Source of the DNA: Claveliimonas bilis
GTDB lineage: Bacteria; Bacillota; Clostridia; Lachnospirales; Lachnospiraceae
Reading direction: 5' to 3'
Length of the DNA: 64,000 nucleotides
Assembly: GCF_020892095.1 (NCBI RefSeq)
Contig: NZ_AP024845.1
Location: forward strand, 2,356,001-2,420,000
A program made the position numbers and the translations under genes. Shown here one piece after another: positions 1-8,677 of the stretch (positions within the stretch are counted from its first letter, which is position 1; every line of letters starts with the position of its first letter). The notes beneath the pieces are model-generated. The model saw nothing but the letters and a program-made list of their open reading frames with translations. It had not been told where the DNA came from and did not search any database.

Positions 1-2004
1 ATCTATAAAGAACAGCTTGTGCAAAGAGGGCTGAAGTTTGCTATCATTGATGAGGTTGACTCTGTTCTGATCGATGAAGCCAGAACTCCTCTTATTATCT
101 CCGGGCAGAGCGGTAAGTCTACAAAGCTCTATGAGGCCTGCGATATTCTGGCAAGACAGATGGAAAGAGGAGAAGCCAGCGGTGAGTTTTCCAAGATCAA
201 TGCCATTATGGGCGAGGAGATTGAGGAGACAGGAGACTTTATTGTCAATGAGAAAGAAAAGACGGTCAACCTTACAGAAGACGGTGTGAAGAAGGTAGAG
301 AAATTCTTCCACATTGATAATCTTGCAGATCCGGAAAATCTGGAGATTCAGCATAATATTATTCTGGCTCTCCGTGCCCACAACCTGATGTTCCGCGACC
401 AGGATTATGTGGTGAAGGATGACGAAGTTCTGATCGTCGATGAGTTTACGGGACGTATCATGCCCGGAAGAAGATATTCTGACGGTCTTCATCAGGCAAT
501 TGAGGCCAAGGAGGGCGTGAAAGTAAAAAGGGAGAGCAAAACTCTTGCAACGATCACGTTCCAGAATCTGTTTAATAAATATGAGAAAAAGAGCGGTATG
601 ACAGGTACGGCGTTGACAGAGGAGAAGGAGTTCCGTGAGATCTACGGCATGGATGTTGTAGAAATCCCGACGAATGTACCGGTGATCCGTGTGGATATGG
701 AAGATGCTGTATATAAGACCCAGAAAGAAAAATTCCGGGCTGTGTGTGATGAAGTGGAGAAGGCTCATGCAAAGGGACAGCCGGTTCTGGTAGGTACGAT
801 CACTATTGATGTGTCAGAGCTTTTAAGTGGAATGCTGAAAAAGAGGGGGATTAAGCATAACGTCCTCAATGCCAAGTTCCACGAGATGGAAGCAGAGATC
901 GTTGCACAGGCAGGACAGCATGGAGCAGTCACCATTGCTACAAACATGGCAGGCCGTGGTACCGACATCAAGCTGGATGATGAAGCAAGAGAAGCTGGCG
1001 GGCTGAAGATCATCGGTACCGAGCGCCATGAATCCAGACGTATTGACAACCAGCTGCGCGGACGAAGCGGACGTCAGGGAGACCCGGGAGAGTCCAGATT
1101 TTATATTTCCCTGGAAGATGATCTGATGCGCCTGTTCGGTTCGGAACGTCTGATGAATGTATTCAACGCCCTTGGTGTTGAGGATGGTGAACAGATTGAA
1201 CATAAGATGCTTTCAGGCGCCATTGAGAAGGCACAGGAGAAAATAGAGAATAATAACTTTGGAATCCGTAAAAATCTTCTGGAATATGATCAGGTTATGA
1301 ATGAACAAAGAGAGATCATATACGAAGAGAGAAGAAGAGTTCTGGATGGAGAGAGCATGCGGGATTCCATCTATCATATGATCAGTGAATATGTGGAAAA
1401 TCTGGTGGACAAGGAAATTTCAGCAGACCAGGAGCCGGAAGACTGGGATCTGACGGAATTGAATGTAAGCCTTCGCGGAAGCATTCCTATGATGGAGCCT
1501 GTTTCACCGGAGGATGTCAAAGACATGTCCCAGAAGAAGCTGAAACATTTCCTGAAAGAAAAAGCAGTAAAAGCATATGAAATGAAGGAAGCGGAATTTC
1601 CGGAGCCGGAGCATCTCCGCGAGATTGAGCGGGTCGTGCTTCTGAAGGTGATTGACGCCAAATGGATGGATCACATTGACGATATGGATCAGCTTCGCCA
1701 GGGAATCGGTCTGCAGGCCTACGGTCAGAGAAATCCCAAGGTGGAATACAAAATGCTGGGTTATGATATGTTCGATGAGATGACAAAATCCATCACCGCA
1801 GATACAGTTCGTACGCTGTTCCACATCAAGCTGGAACAGAAGGTGGAAAGAGAGCAGGTTGCCAAGGTGACTGGAACCAATAAGGATGATACTGCAGTGA
1901 ATGCACCGAAGAAGCGCACGGAGAAGAAAATTTATCCCAATGATCCGTGCCCGTGCGGAAGCGGAAAAAAATACAAGCAGTGCTGCGGAAGGAAAAAGGC
2001 ATAG
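1..2004 (+). CDS. secA: Protein translocase subunit SecA (5' end outside window)
   Basis: ATPase motor of the general Sec pathway, pushing unfolded preproteins through SecYEG at the membrane. The reading frame is open from base 1 and the first visible codons ([13 protein letters not shown]) belong to the protein, so the GTG at 19 is not the start. About 667 codons are visible and roughly the first 190 residues of a normal SecA are missing. Seen: the DEVDS Walker B segment right at the edge, the helicase motif region with GRGTDIKL and [13 protein letters not shown], and a C-terminal zinc-binding SEC-C tail ([13 protein letters not shown]) used for SecB or lipid contact. prfB follows after 42 bases, a gene order common in Firmicutes. 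Confidence 0.98.
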   Translation: MYKEQLVQRGLKFAIIDEVDSVLIDEARTPLIISGQSGKSTKLYEACDILARQMERGEASGEFSKINAIMGEEIEETGDFIVNEKEKTVNLTEDGVKKVEKFFHIDNLADPENLEIQHNIILALRAHNLMFRDQDYVVKDDEVLIVDEFTGRIMPGRRYSDGLHQAIEAKEGVKVKRESKTLATITFQNLFNKYEKKSGMTGTALTEEKEFREIYGMDVVEIPTNVPVIRVDMEDAVYKTQKEKFRAVCDEVEKAHAKGQPVLVGTITIDVSELLSGMLKKRGIKHNVLNAKFHEMEAEIVAQAGQHGAVTIATNMAGRGTDIKLDDEAREAGGLKIIGTERHESRRIDNQLRGRSGRQGDPGESRFYISLEDDLMRLFGSERLMNVFNALGVEDGEQIEHKMLSGAIEKAQEKIENNNFGIRKNLLEYDQVMNEQREIIYEERRRVLDGESMRDSIYHMISEYVENLVDKEISADQEPEDWDLTELNVSLRGSIPMMEPVSPEDVKDMSQKKLKHFLKEKAVKAYEMKEAEFPEPEHLREIERVVLLKVIDAKWMDHIDDMDQLRQGIGLQAYGQRNPKVEYKMLGYDMFDEMTKSITADTVRTLFHIKLEQKVEREQVAKVTGTNKDDTAVNAPKKRTEKKIYPNDPCPCGSGKKYKQCCGRKKA

Positions 2005-2046
2005 AGAGCGCTGCGAATCAGTTGAAAATGAAAGAGGTGAAAGTAA

Positions 2047-3154
2047 GTGGTCGAGCTGGATCAGTATAAAAGCATTATCAGCTCCTATGAAGAACCTCTT
2101 GCCGGAATGAGGGATTCACTTTGACATCTCCGGCAAGGAAAAACGGGTAGAAGAACTGGAGCGAAAGCTGGAGGAACCAGGTTTCTGGGATGATGCAGAG
2201 CATTCACAGAAAATTATGAAAGAATTAAAAGAGCTGAAAGATCAGCTGGATACCATGAAACATCTGCAGGGAACATGGGAAGACATCCAGGTTCTGATCG
2301 AAATGGCTCATGAAGAAAATGATGAGTCCATGGTGGAGGAGATCGAAAAGGAAATCTCACAGTTTGAGGAAGCTTTTGAATCTCTTAGGATACAGACGCT
2401 GCTCTCGGGAGAATATGACGCATGCAATGCCATTGTGACTCTGCATGCCGGTGCCGGCGGGACGGAGTCCTGCGACTGGACCAGCATGCTTTACCGGATG
2501 TATACAAGATGGGCAGAAAGGAAAGGATTTTCCATACAGGTACTGGACTATCTGGACGGAGATATTGCAGGTATTAAAAATGTCACCTTTGAGGTGAATG
2601 GAACCAATGCTTATGGTTATTTGAAGTCGGAAAAAGGCGTGCACCGCCTTGTCAGGATCTCGCCTTTCAATTCTGCCGGAAAGCGCCAGACATCTTTTGC
2701 ATCCTGTGATGTGATCCCGGACATGGAAGATAATACGGGTGATATTGAAGTGCCGGAGGATGAGCTGAAGATCGATACCTACCGTGCCAGCGGTGCGGGA
2801 GGTCAGCATGTCAATAAGACATCTTCGGCTATCCGTATTACCCACCTGCCTACAGGGATCGTGGTGCAGTGCCAGAATGAGAGGTCGCAGCATCACAACA
2901 AGGATAAAGCCATGCAGATGCTGAAAGCCAAGCTGAAACTTCTGAAGGAACAGGAGCAGGCGGAAAAGGTGTCGGATATCCGCGGTGAGATAAAGGAAAT
3001 TGGATTTGGAAATCAGATCCGTTCTTATGTGATGCAGCCTTATACGCTGGTGAAAGATCACAGAACAGGAGAAGAGAGCGGAAATGTGACTGCTGTGTTG
3101 GACGGTGCATTGGATCCTTTTATGAATGCATATCTTAGCAGTCAGAACCAATAG
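2047..3154 (+). CDS. prfB: Peptide chain release factor 2, programmed +1 frameshift
   Basis: RF2 reads UGA and UAA stop codons and triggers hydrolysis of peptidyl-tRNA. The gene starts at GTG 2047 behind AGAGGTG and reads 25 codons to an in-frame TGA at 2122-2124. Dropping T2122 (slippage on CTT 2119-2121) continues from GAC at 2123 without a break to 3154, giving about 368 residues, normal for RF2. The catalytic GGQ loop (SGAGGQHVNKTSSA) is present. A start at ATG 2216 would remove the N-terminal domain and is wrong. The CTT TGA C site with an upstream purine-rich AGGG is the classical RF2 autoregulatory frameshift: scarce RF2 lets ribosomes shift. The slippage is known for the family and inferred here. 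Confidence 0.97.
2107..2125 (+). promoter_or_regulatory. prfB: prfB programmed +1 frameshift site
   Basis: The slippery codon CTT (2119-2121) is followed by TGA C (2122-2125), the weak stop context found in bacterial prfB. A Shine-Dalgarno-like GAGGG a few bases upstream sits where it can pair with the ribosome and push the +1 shift. Zero-frame product: 25 residues. Shifted product: full RF2. Confidence 0.93.
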
Positions 3155-3173
3155 AGGAAGAAAGGGGAAAAGG

Positions 3174-4394
3174 ATGATAAAGATAGCAGTACTGGGATAC
3201 GGGACAGTAGGTTCCGGAGTAGTGGAAGTAATCCGTACAAATGAAAAAGTGATTGACCAGAGAGTCGGAGAAGAGCTTCGGATCAAATATGTTCTGGATC
3301 TTAGAGATTTTCCCGGTGATCCGGTACAGGATATCATTACCCACAATTTTGAAGATATCCTTAAGGATGAGGAAGTGAAGATCGTTGTAGAAGTGATGGG
3401 AGGCATTGAGCCGGCATATACATTTGTAAGGCAGAGCCTGGAAGCGGGAAAAAGCGTTGCTACCTCCAATAAAGCCCTGGTGGCAAAACACGGAGCTTCT
3501 CTTCTGAAACTTGCCAAAGAAAAAAATGTAAACTTCCTGTTTGAGGCCAGTGTGGGAGGAGGAATCCCGATCCTGCGTCCGCTTCACTCGTCTCTGACCG
3601 GAGATGTCATCGAGGAGATTACAGGAATCCTTAACGGAACAACAAACTATATGCTGACGAAAATGTTCTATGAGGGAGCAGATTACGAAGAAGTGTTGAA
3701 GGAAGCGCAGGATAACGGCTATGCGGAGCGCAATCCGGAGGCAGATGTGGAAGGCTACGATGCCTGCCGTAAAATTGCGATCCTTTCTTCGATCATATCC
3801 GGACAGCAGGTTGATTTTGAAGATATTTACTGTGAGGGAATTACAAAGATCACAGTAGAAGATATGAAGTATGCAAAAGCGATGGGAATGACCATTAAGC
3901 TTCTTGCCTCCTGCAAGAGAGACGGAGAGAAGTTAAACGCTATGGTGGCGCCTTTCCTCCTTCACAGAGAGCATCCGCTTTTTTCTATCAACGGAGTGTT
4001 TAATTCTATCTTTGTTCATGGAAATATGCTGGGCGACGCCATGTTTTACGGAAGCGGTGCAGGGAAACTGCCGACTGCCAGCGCGGTAGTGGGAGACATT
4101 GTGGAGGAAGCAAAACACCTGAACCGAAACCTGGGCGTAGGCTGGAGCGAAGAGAAGCTTGCACTGGAAGATAAAAAAGATGTAAAACGCCGTTTCTTCG
4201 TACGTATGAAAGGGAAAAAAGAAGACTTTGAAGAAAAGCTGACAGAGGAATTTGGTATGCTTCAATATGCGAAGGCAGAGGGAGTGGAAGGAGAATTTGG
4301 CTTTCTGACCCCGGTCATGCCGGAAGGAGAATACGAGAAAAAAGCGGAAACGTTCCGGGACAGTATTCTCGGAATGATCCGAGTGGAAGAGTAA
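3174..4394 (+). CDS. hom: Homoserine dehydrogenase
   Basis: Reduces aspartate semialdehyde to homoserine with NAD(P)H, the branch step to threonine and methionine. The start is ATG 3174 behind AAAGGGG; the upstream in-frame codons overlap the end of prfB and are not needed. The 406-residue protein opens with a Rossmann loop (GYGTVGSG, residues 8-15), has the homoserine dehydrogenase signature around GILNGTTNYML, and ends in an ACT-like regulatory domain, as in feedback-inhibited monofunctional enzymes. It is followed by the phosphoglycerate-mutase-fold gene and lysC, making a compact aspartate-family operon 19 bases downstream of prfB. Confidence 0.96.
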   Translation: MIKIAVLGYGTVGSGVVEVIRTNEKVIDQRVGEELRIKYVLDLRDFPGDPVQDIITHNFEDILKDEEVKIVVEVMGGIEPAYTFVRQSLEAGKSVATSNKALVAKHGASLLKLAKEKNVNFLFEASVGGGIPILRPLHSSLTGDVIEEITGILNGTTNYMLTKMFYEGADYEEVLKEAQDNGYAERNPEADVEGYDACRKIAILSSIISGQQVDFEDIYCEGITKITVEDMKYAKAMGMTIKLLASCKRDGEKLNAMVAPFLLHREHPLFSINGVFNSIFVHGNMLGDAMFYGSGAGKLPTASAVVGDIVEEAKHLNRNLGVGWSEEKLALEDKKDVKRRFFVRMKGKKEDFEEKLTEEFGMLQYAKAEGVEGEFGFLTPVMPEGEYEKKAETFRDSILGMIRVEE

Positions 4395-4415
4395 AAGAGC
4401 AGAAAGGGGAAACAG

Positions 4416-5618
4416 ATGAAATATATTGTTGTTTTGAGTGATGGAATGGCCGGCAGACCTCTTGAGGAGCTGAATGGAAAGACGACATTGGAAGCAGCCG
4501 ATACTCCGGTGATGGATCGTCTGGCAAAAACTGCAGAGATCGGAACTGCAGCCATGGTTCCTTCCGGAATGGCTCCGGGCAGTGATACGGCGAATCTGTC
4601 CGTCCTGGGATATGACCCAGACATATATTACACTGGAAGATCTCCCCTGGAAGCTTTAAGTATCGGTGTCAATATGGAGAAGACAGATGTTTCGTTCCGA
4701 TGTAATCTGGTGACTCTCACAGAAGAAGAGCCTTATGAGGATAAGAAAATCCTGGATCACAGTTCCGGTGAGATCAGTACCAAGGATGCGGGAATCCTTC
4801 TGGATGCTCTGCGGGAAGGACTGAAAAAGGAAGGGTATGAATTTTTCCGGGGAACAAGTTACCGGCATCTTCTGATCTGGAAACAGGGGCAGGTCTTGGA
4901 TCTTACGCCGCCCCATGATATCCTTACAAAGCGGATTGGAGAATATCTTCCCAAGGATCCGGTTCTGCGTAAGATGATGGAGAAAAGTTACGATATTTTA
5001 TCCGGGCACCCAATCAATCAGGAAAGATGCAGGCAGGGATTGCATCCGGCCAATTCTGCCTGGTTCTGGGGAGCCGGGACCCGCCCGTCTCTGACGTCCT
5101 TTTATGAAAAGACAGGAAAAAGAGGCGTGATGATATCGGCGGTCGATCTGCTGAAAGGCCTTGCTGTAGGGGCGCAGATGGATAACGTTGTTGTAGAGGG
5201 GGCCAATGGAGGGCTTCACACCAACTATGAAGGCAAAGCAGATGCGGCGGTCAATGCTCTGACAAAAGACGGCTATGATTTTGCCTATGTCCATGTGGAA
5301 GCGCCTGACGAGATGGGGCATCAGGGAGATACAAAGGCGAAGATAGAAGCGATTGAAAATGTAGACAAAAGAGTGCTGGGAAGAATTGTGGAGGGAATGG
5401 AAAGATCCGGAGAGGATTTCCGTATTATGATCCTTCCCGATCATCCGACGCCGATCGAGGTACGTACCCATACAGGAGACGCAGTTCCGTACCTGATCTA
5501 TGACAGCCGGGAAACAGCCGGGGGTATTCATACATACAGTGAGAGGGCGGCAGCGGACAGCGCGTTTGTCTGGCCGGAAGGATACCGGCTGATGGCACAT
5601 TTTCTGGAGCTGGATTAA
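4416..5618 (+). CDS. ApgM-like phosphotransferase, candidate homoserine kinase
   Basis: A 400-residue member of the alkaline-phosphatase superfamily, related to archaeal-type cofactor-independent phosphoglycerate mutase. Visible motifs: an N-terminal metal-binding segment (VLSDGMAGRP), a nucleophile region (APGSDTANLSVLGYDP), HVEAPDEMGHQGD and the metal-binding ILPDHPTP. By sequence alone it could be called phosphoglycerate mutase. It lies 21 bases after hom and 31 bases before lysC, and no GHMP-type thrB is seen in this window. A subfamily of these proteins (TIGR02535) has been proposed as a non-orthologous homoserine kinase because of this context. Fold assignment is strong; the homoserine kinase role is inference. 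Confidence 0.85.
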   Translation: MKYIVVLSDGMAGRPLEELNGKTTLEAADTPVMDRLAKTAEIGTAAMVPSGMAPGSDTANLSVLGYDPDIYYTGRSPLEALSIGVNMEKTDVSFRCNLVTLTEEEPYEDKKILDHSSGEISTKDAGILLDALREGLKKEGYEFFRGTSYRHLLIWKQGQVLDLTPPHDILTKRIGEYLPKDPVLRKMMEKSYDILSGHPINQERCRQGLHPANSAWFWGAGTRPSLTSFYEKTGKRGVMISAVDLLKGLAVGAQMDNVVVEGANGGLHTNYEGKADAAVNALTKDGYDFAYVHVEAPDEMGHQGDTKAKIEAIENVDKRVLGRIVEGMERSGEDFRIMILPDHPTPIEVRTHTGDAVPYLIYDSRETAGGIHTYSERAAADSAFVWPEGYRLMAHFLELD

Positions 5619-5649
5619 AGTAAAGGATGAAGGAGAAACAGGAGGGACT

Positions 5650-6864
5650 ATGTTAATTGTAAAGAAGTTCGGCGGTTCGTCCGTCGCAGACAGAGAAAGG
5701 ATATATAATGTGGCAAAACGCTGCATTGAGGACTACAGGAAGGGGCATGATGTGGTAGTTGTACTCTCGGCCATGGGAGACACCACAGATGATCTGATCG
5801 CCCTTGCCCAGTCCATTAATCCGGAACCGAAAAAAAGAGAGCTTGACATGCTTATGACAACAGGAGAGCAGGTGTCTGTTTCTCTGATGGCAATGGCTAT
5901 GCATGCAATGGACGTTCCGGCGGTTTCACTGAATGCATTTCAGGTAAAAATGAATTCCACTTCCCGTTATGGAAATGCCAGGTTTAAGTCTATAGACAAA
6001 AAGAGGATCCTGCATGAGTTGGATTCCCGGAAAATCGTAATTGTGACAGGATTCCAGGGAGTGAACAAATACGAAGATATTACCACGCTGGGAAGGGGAG
6101 GTTCTGATACAACAGCGGTTGCCCTGGCGGCAGTCCTCAACGCAGACCTGTGTGAGATTTATACCGATGTGGACGGAGTCTATACGGCAGACCCCAGAGT
6201 GGTGAAAAATGCAAGGAAGCTGGAGGCGATCACTTATGATGAGATGCTGGAGCTTGCTACATGCGGAGCAAAGGTTCTGCATAACCGTTCTGTGGAAATG
6301 GCGAAAAAATACGGGGTTGAACTGGTAGTAAGGTCCAGTCTGAACCGCAGTGAAGGAACAATTATTAAGGAGACAGTAAAGATGGAAAAAATGTTGATTA
6401 CAGGCGTAGCCGGTGACAAAAATACTGCAAGGATCTCGGTGATGGGAGTAGAAGATAAGCCGGGGATCGCATTCCGGATCTTCAATACACTTGCGAAAAA
6501 CAATATTAATGTGGATATCATTCTGCAGTCTGTAGGGAGAGAGGGGACAAAAGATATTTCCTTTACAGTTGCCCAGGATGAGTTGAAACGTGCTCTGGAA
6601 ATTCTGGAAGAACACAAAGAAGCGCTGACTATTCAGGAGATCAGCTATAATGAAAAAGTTGCGAAGATTTCTGTAGTAGGTGCGGGAATGATGACGAATC
6701 CGGGAGTTGCCGCGAAGATGTTCGAATCTCTTTACAATTCCCGAATTAATATCAGTATGATCTCAACTTCAGAGATCAGAATTACCGTTCTGATCGATGA
6801 GAAGGATATTGACGAAGCTATGAATGCGGTTCATGACGGATTTGCTCTTGCGCTTGTGGAGTAA
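5650..6864 (+). CDS. lysC: Aspartate kinase
   Basis: Phosphorylates aspartate, the first step of lysine, threonine and methionine synthesis. The start is ATG 5650 behind AGGAGGG. The 404-residue monofunctional enzyme begins with the kinase signature KKFGGSSVAD and carries the nucleotide-binding stretch around TTLGRGGSDTTAV. Two ACT domains fill roughly residues 260-400 (VEDKPGIAFRIF; VVGAGMMTNPGV), the usual site of feedback control by lysine and/or threonine. It is the third gene of the hom block. No T-box or lysine riboswitch was seen in the short upstream gaps. Confidence 0.97.
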   Translation: MLIVKKFGGSSVADRERIYNVAKRCIEDYRKGHDVVVVLSAMGDTTDDLIALAQSINPEPKKRELDMLMTTGEQVSVSLMAMAMHAMDVPAVSLNAFQVKMNSTSRYGNARFKSIDKKRILHELDSRKIVIVTGFQGVNKYEDITTLGRGGSDTTAVALAAVLNADLCEIYTDVDGVYTADPRVVKNARKLEAITYDEMLELATCGAKVLHNRSVEMAKKYGVELVVRSSLNRSEGTIIKETVKMEKMLITGVAGDKNTARISVMGVEDKPGIAFRIFNTLAKNNINVDIILQSVGREGTKDISFTVAQDELKRALEILEEHKEALTIQEISYNEKVAKISVVGAGMMTNPGVAAKMFESLYNSRINISMISTSEIRITVLIDEKDIDEAMNAVHDGFALALVE

Positions 6865-6896
6865 GAGCGAAGCCGTATGGCTGTGATCAGGAAGGA

Positions 6897-7304
6897 TCAG
6901 ACTTTTTTAGAACGTGAATCTATGAAGCCGAGAGCGATCTGCCGGTCTTCAGGAGCAAGGGTGCGGAATTTAGAAATAAATTCCGTTTCTTCTTTTGTCA
7001 GATAAATCCTGTTCTCTGTTGCCCGGTCAACGCCAAGACGGAAGAAATTCTTATCTTCCTGGATCTGTACAGAATGGTCTGACTCCATGAAGGAAGAGAG
7101 CTCTCTGCTGACAAGGTCATCAAGAGAGAGGTGATACAGGCTTGCAAGACGGATCAGAGAATCCAGATCCGGCGAACGTTTCAGATTTTCATAGTTGGAA
7201 TAAGCCTGTCTGGAGATATTGAGAAAAGCACCCAGATCGTCCTGGGTGAGCCCGTACGCTAAGCGCAGATATTTGAGATTTCGTGCAAGTTGAATGTTGG
7301 GCAT
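6897..7304 (-). CDS. XRE-family transcriptional regulator
   Basis: A 135-residue protein with an N-terminal Cro/CI-type helix-turn-helix (about residues 7-62; LTQDDLGAFLNISRQAYSNY is the HTH core). The remaining about 70 residues are acidic and helical with no recognised ligand domain. It is convergent with lysC and upstream of the CYTH gene on the same strand. The start is ATG at 7304-7302 with GGAGG upstream on the minus strand. A perfect 10-bp inverted repeat brackets this Shine-Dalgarno and start codon, suggesting autoregulation. Target genes are unknown. Confidence 0.85.
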   Translation of the reverse strand: MPNIQLARNLKYLRLAYGLTQDDLGAFLNISRQAYSNYENLKRSPDLDSLIRLASLYHLSLDDLVSRELSSFMESDHSVQIQEDKNFFRLGVDRATENRIYLTKEETEFISKFRTLAPEDRQIALGFIDSRSKKV

Positions 7305-7343
7305 TGCTATACCTCCGTTTTAAAGTATCTTTAGTATAGCAAT
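7303..7343 (-). promoter_or_regulatory. 10-bp inverted repeat around XRE start and RBS
   Basis: ATTGCTATAC (7303-7312) and GTATAGCAAT (7334-7343) are exact inverted copies separated by 21 bases that contain the GGAGG of the XRE gene. As DNA it would be a good operator for a dimeric repressor; as RNA it would bury the ribosome binding site. A TATACT, possible -10, lies within the distal arm on the minus strand. Confidence 0.55.
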
Positions 7344-7414
7344 TAACCTGACAAATGGGGCGTTATGCAACAAAACGAAAAATAAAGTGAAAAAGCAACA
7401 AAATGTTGCAAATA

Positions 7415-7864
7415 TTATTTTTCTGTTTTGCTTAAGGTACTGTTGTGGTAAAGAGAGGAAAAAGTGACATCCTCACCGAACCAGGACGGCGGCTGGAAGT
7501 TTTCTGCCATTTCCTCGGAAGGAAATTCTACTTCAGCCAGAATGAGAGGGGAAAGGTCATCCTGAAAGACATCCAGTTCTATGAAAAGGTTGTTGTCTAT
7601 AGGAATGACATGGCGGAATTTACGAATGAGCCTTCCGTCGATTTTTGACCGCAGATGTTCATAGGCACTGGAAGTGAGAGGAAGATTGTATTCCTCCCGC
7701 ACCATGAGGCCTTTTGATTTATAGGTGAGGAAGAAACTGTCATCATCCCGGCGGATGCGTACAACGGGATCCGTGCAAAGGTATCCTTGCTCAATGCGCC
7801 TCGTTTTTATGATATTCAGATCAGACGGAATTTCCGGGATCAGATATTTTTTCTCGATTTCCAT
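7415..7864 (-). CDS. CYTH-domain protein (triphosphate tunnel enzyme-like)
   Basis: A 149-residue single-domain CYTH protein. The family folds into a tunnel that binds triphosphate groups and includes bacterial inorganic triphosphatases and thiamine triphosphatases. The N-terminal ExExK-type signature is present as MEIEKKYLI. Conserved charged tunnel strands are visible (VVRIRRDDD; TYKSKG; REEYNL; FIELDVFQ; LAEVEFPS). The start is ATG 7864 behind a minus-strand GGAGAC. It is divergent from the DJ-1/PfpI gene. The natural substrate cannot be told from sequence; inorganic triphosphate is the most common activity in short bacterial members. Confidence 0.85.
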   Translation of the reverse strand: MEIEKKYLIPEIPSDLNIIKTRRIEQGYLCTDPVVRIRRDDDSFFLTYKSKGLMVREEYNLPLTSSAYEHLRSKIDGRLIRKFRHVIPIDNNLFIELDVFQDDLSPLILAEVEFPSEEMAENFQPPSWFGEDVTFSSLYHNSTLSKTEK

Positions 7865-7944
7865 ATATGTCTCCTTTTTGATTTTCTTGTGAGTTGCCGT
7901 GAACTGTAACTATCATAATCCATAAAAAGACAGTTGTAAATAAA

Positions 7945-7973
7945 TTGCTTTTTCAGAAGCAGTCTGATACTAT
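7945..7973 (+). promoter_or_regulatory. Putative sigma-A promoter of the DJ-1/PfpI gene
   Basis: TTGCTT (7945-7950) and TACTAT (7968-7973) are separated by 17 bases and lie about 30 bases upstream of ATG 8003. The -10 matches consensus at only 4 of 6 positions. Confidence 0.4.
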
Positions 7974-8002
7974 AAATGCAGAAGATAAAAGGAGGAATCA
8001 CT

Positions 8003-8554
8003 ATGAAAAAAGCGGCGGTGTTACTGGCGGATGGTTTTGAGGAAATTGAAGCGCTCACAGCAGTAGATCTGCTTCGGCGTGCAAGGATATATGTGGATAC
8101 CGTATCCATTTCAGACGACTATATGGTCCATGGAGCTCATGGCATCAATGTGCAGACAGAAGATCTGTTCGAGGAAGTAAACTTCGCTGAATTTGACATG
8201 ATCATTCTGCCCGGGGGAATGCCGGGAACAAAGAACCTGGAAGAGCATAAGGGAGTACTAAGAGTAGTAAAGGATTTCCACGAAAATGGAAAATATATAG
8301 GGGCGATATGTGCCGCACCGGGAATACTGGGCGCAATGGGCATTTTGAAAGGAAAGAGAGCTGCCTGCTATCCGTCAGTGGAAGAGAGACTTTCCGGGGC
8401 TGTTATCATGAAAGTTCCGGTTATTCAGGATGGAAATATCATCACCAGCCGGGGGATGGGAACAGCGATTGATTTCGCTTTGAAGCTGATCGAGGTTCTT
8501 ACAGATAAACTGAAGGCGGAGGAGATAGCGGACTCCATTATTTATCTAAAATAG
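8003..8554 (+). CDS. DJ-1/PfpI family protein (ThiJ-like)
   Basis: A 183-residue class I glutamine-amidotransferase-fold protein of the DJ-1/YajL group. The start is ATG 8003 behind a strong AGGAGG. The nucleophile-elbow cysteine is C103 in GAICAAPGIL, with the conserved acidic residue early (GFEEIEALT) that tunes it. Such proteins are implicated in oxidative or carbonyl stress and are often annotated as thiazole-phosphate (ThiJ) or protein deglycase enzymes; both labels are uncertain. It is a single-gene unit between the CYTH gene and the trigger factor promoter, with no thiamine genes nearby. Confidence 0.88.
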   Translation: MKKAAVLLADGFEEIEALTAVDLLRRARIYVDTVSISDDYMVHGAHGINVQTEDLFEEVNFAEFDMIILPGGMPGTKNLEEHKGVLRVVKDFHENGKYIGAICAAPGILGAMGILKGKRAACYPSVEERLSGAVIMKVPVIQDGNIITSRGMGTAIDFALKLIEVLTDKLKAEEIADSIIYLK

Positions 8555-8558
8555 AGTC

Positions 8559-8587
8559 TAGCCATTTTACATAGTTTGTGTTATACT
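8559..8587 (+). promoter_or_regulatory. Putative sigma-A promoter of tig
   Basis: TAGCCA (8559-8564) and TATACT (8582-8587) with exactly 17 bases between them, about 90 bases before the trigger factor start. The -10 matches 5 of 6 and the -35 matches 4 of 6. Confidence 0.5.
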
Positions 8588-8677
8588 CTATGAATGAGTG
8601 TAAAGCTGAAGAGCCTGCAAAATATGCGGCGCCAGACCGTATAAAAAGAGCAGGATAGAAACAGGAGGAAATGATTC

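Noticed and set aside
19-2004. GTG at 19 as a secA start
   Set aside because: The frame is open to base 1 and the residues before it are conserved SecA sequence.
2216-3154. prfB starting at ATG 2216
   Set aside because: Would lack the N-terminal domain; the upstream frameshift site explains the missing part.
2357-3517. 386-codon open frame on the minus strand
   Set aside because: Antisense to prfB and hom, which are clearly conserved proteins; no ribosome site and low-complexity translation.
6876-6908. Terminator between lysC and the XRE gene (TGATC-AGGAAG-GATCA then TTTTTT)
   Set aside because: The stem is only 5 bp and the T-run is displaced; too weak to call.
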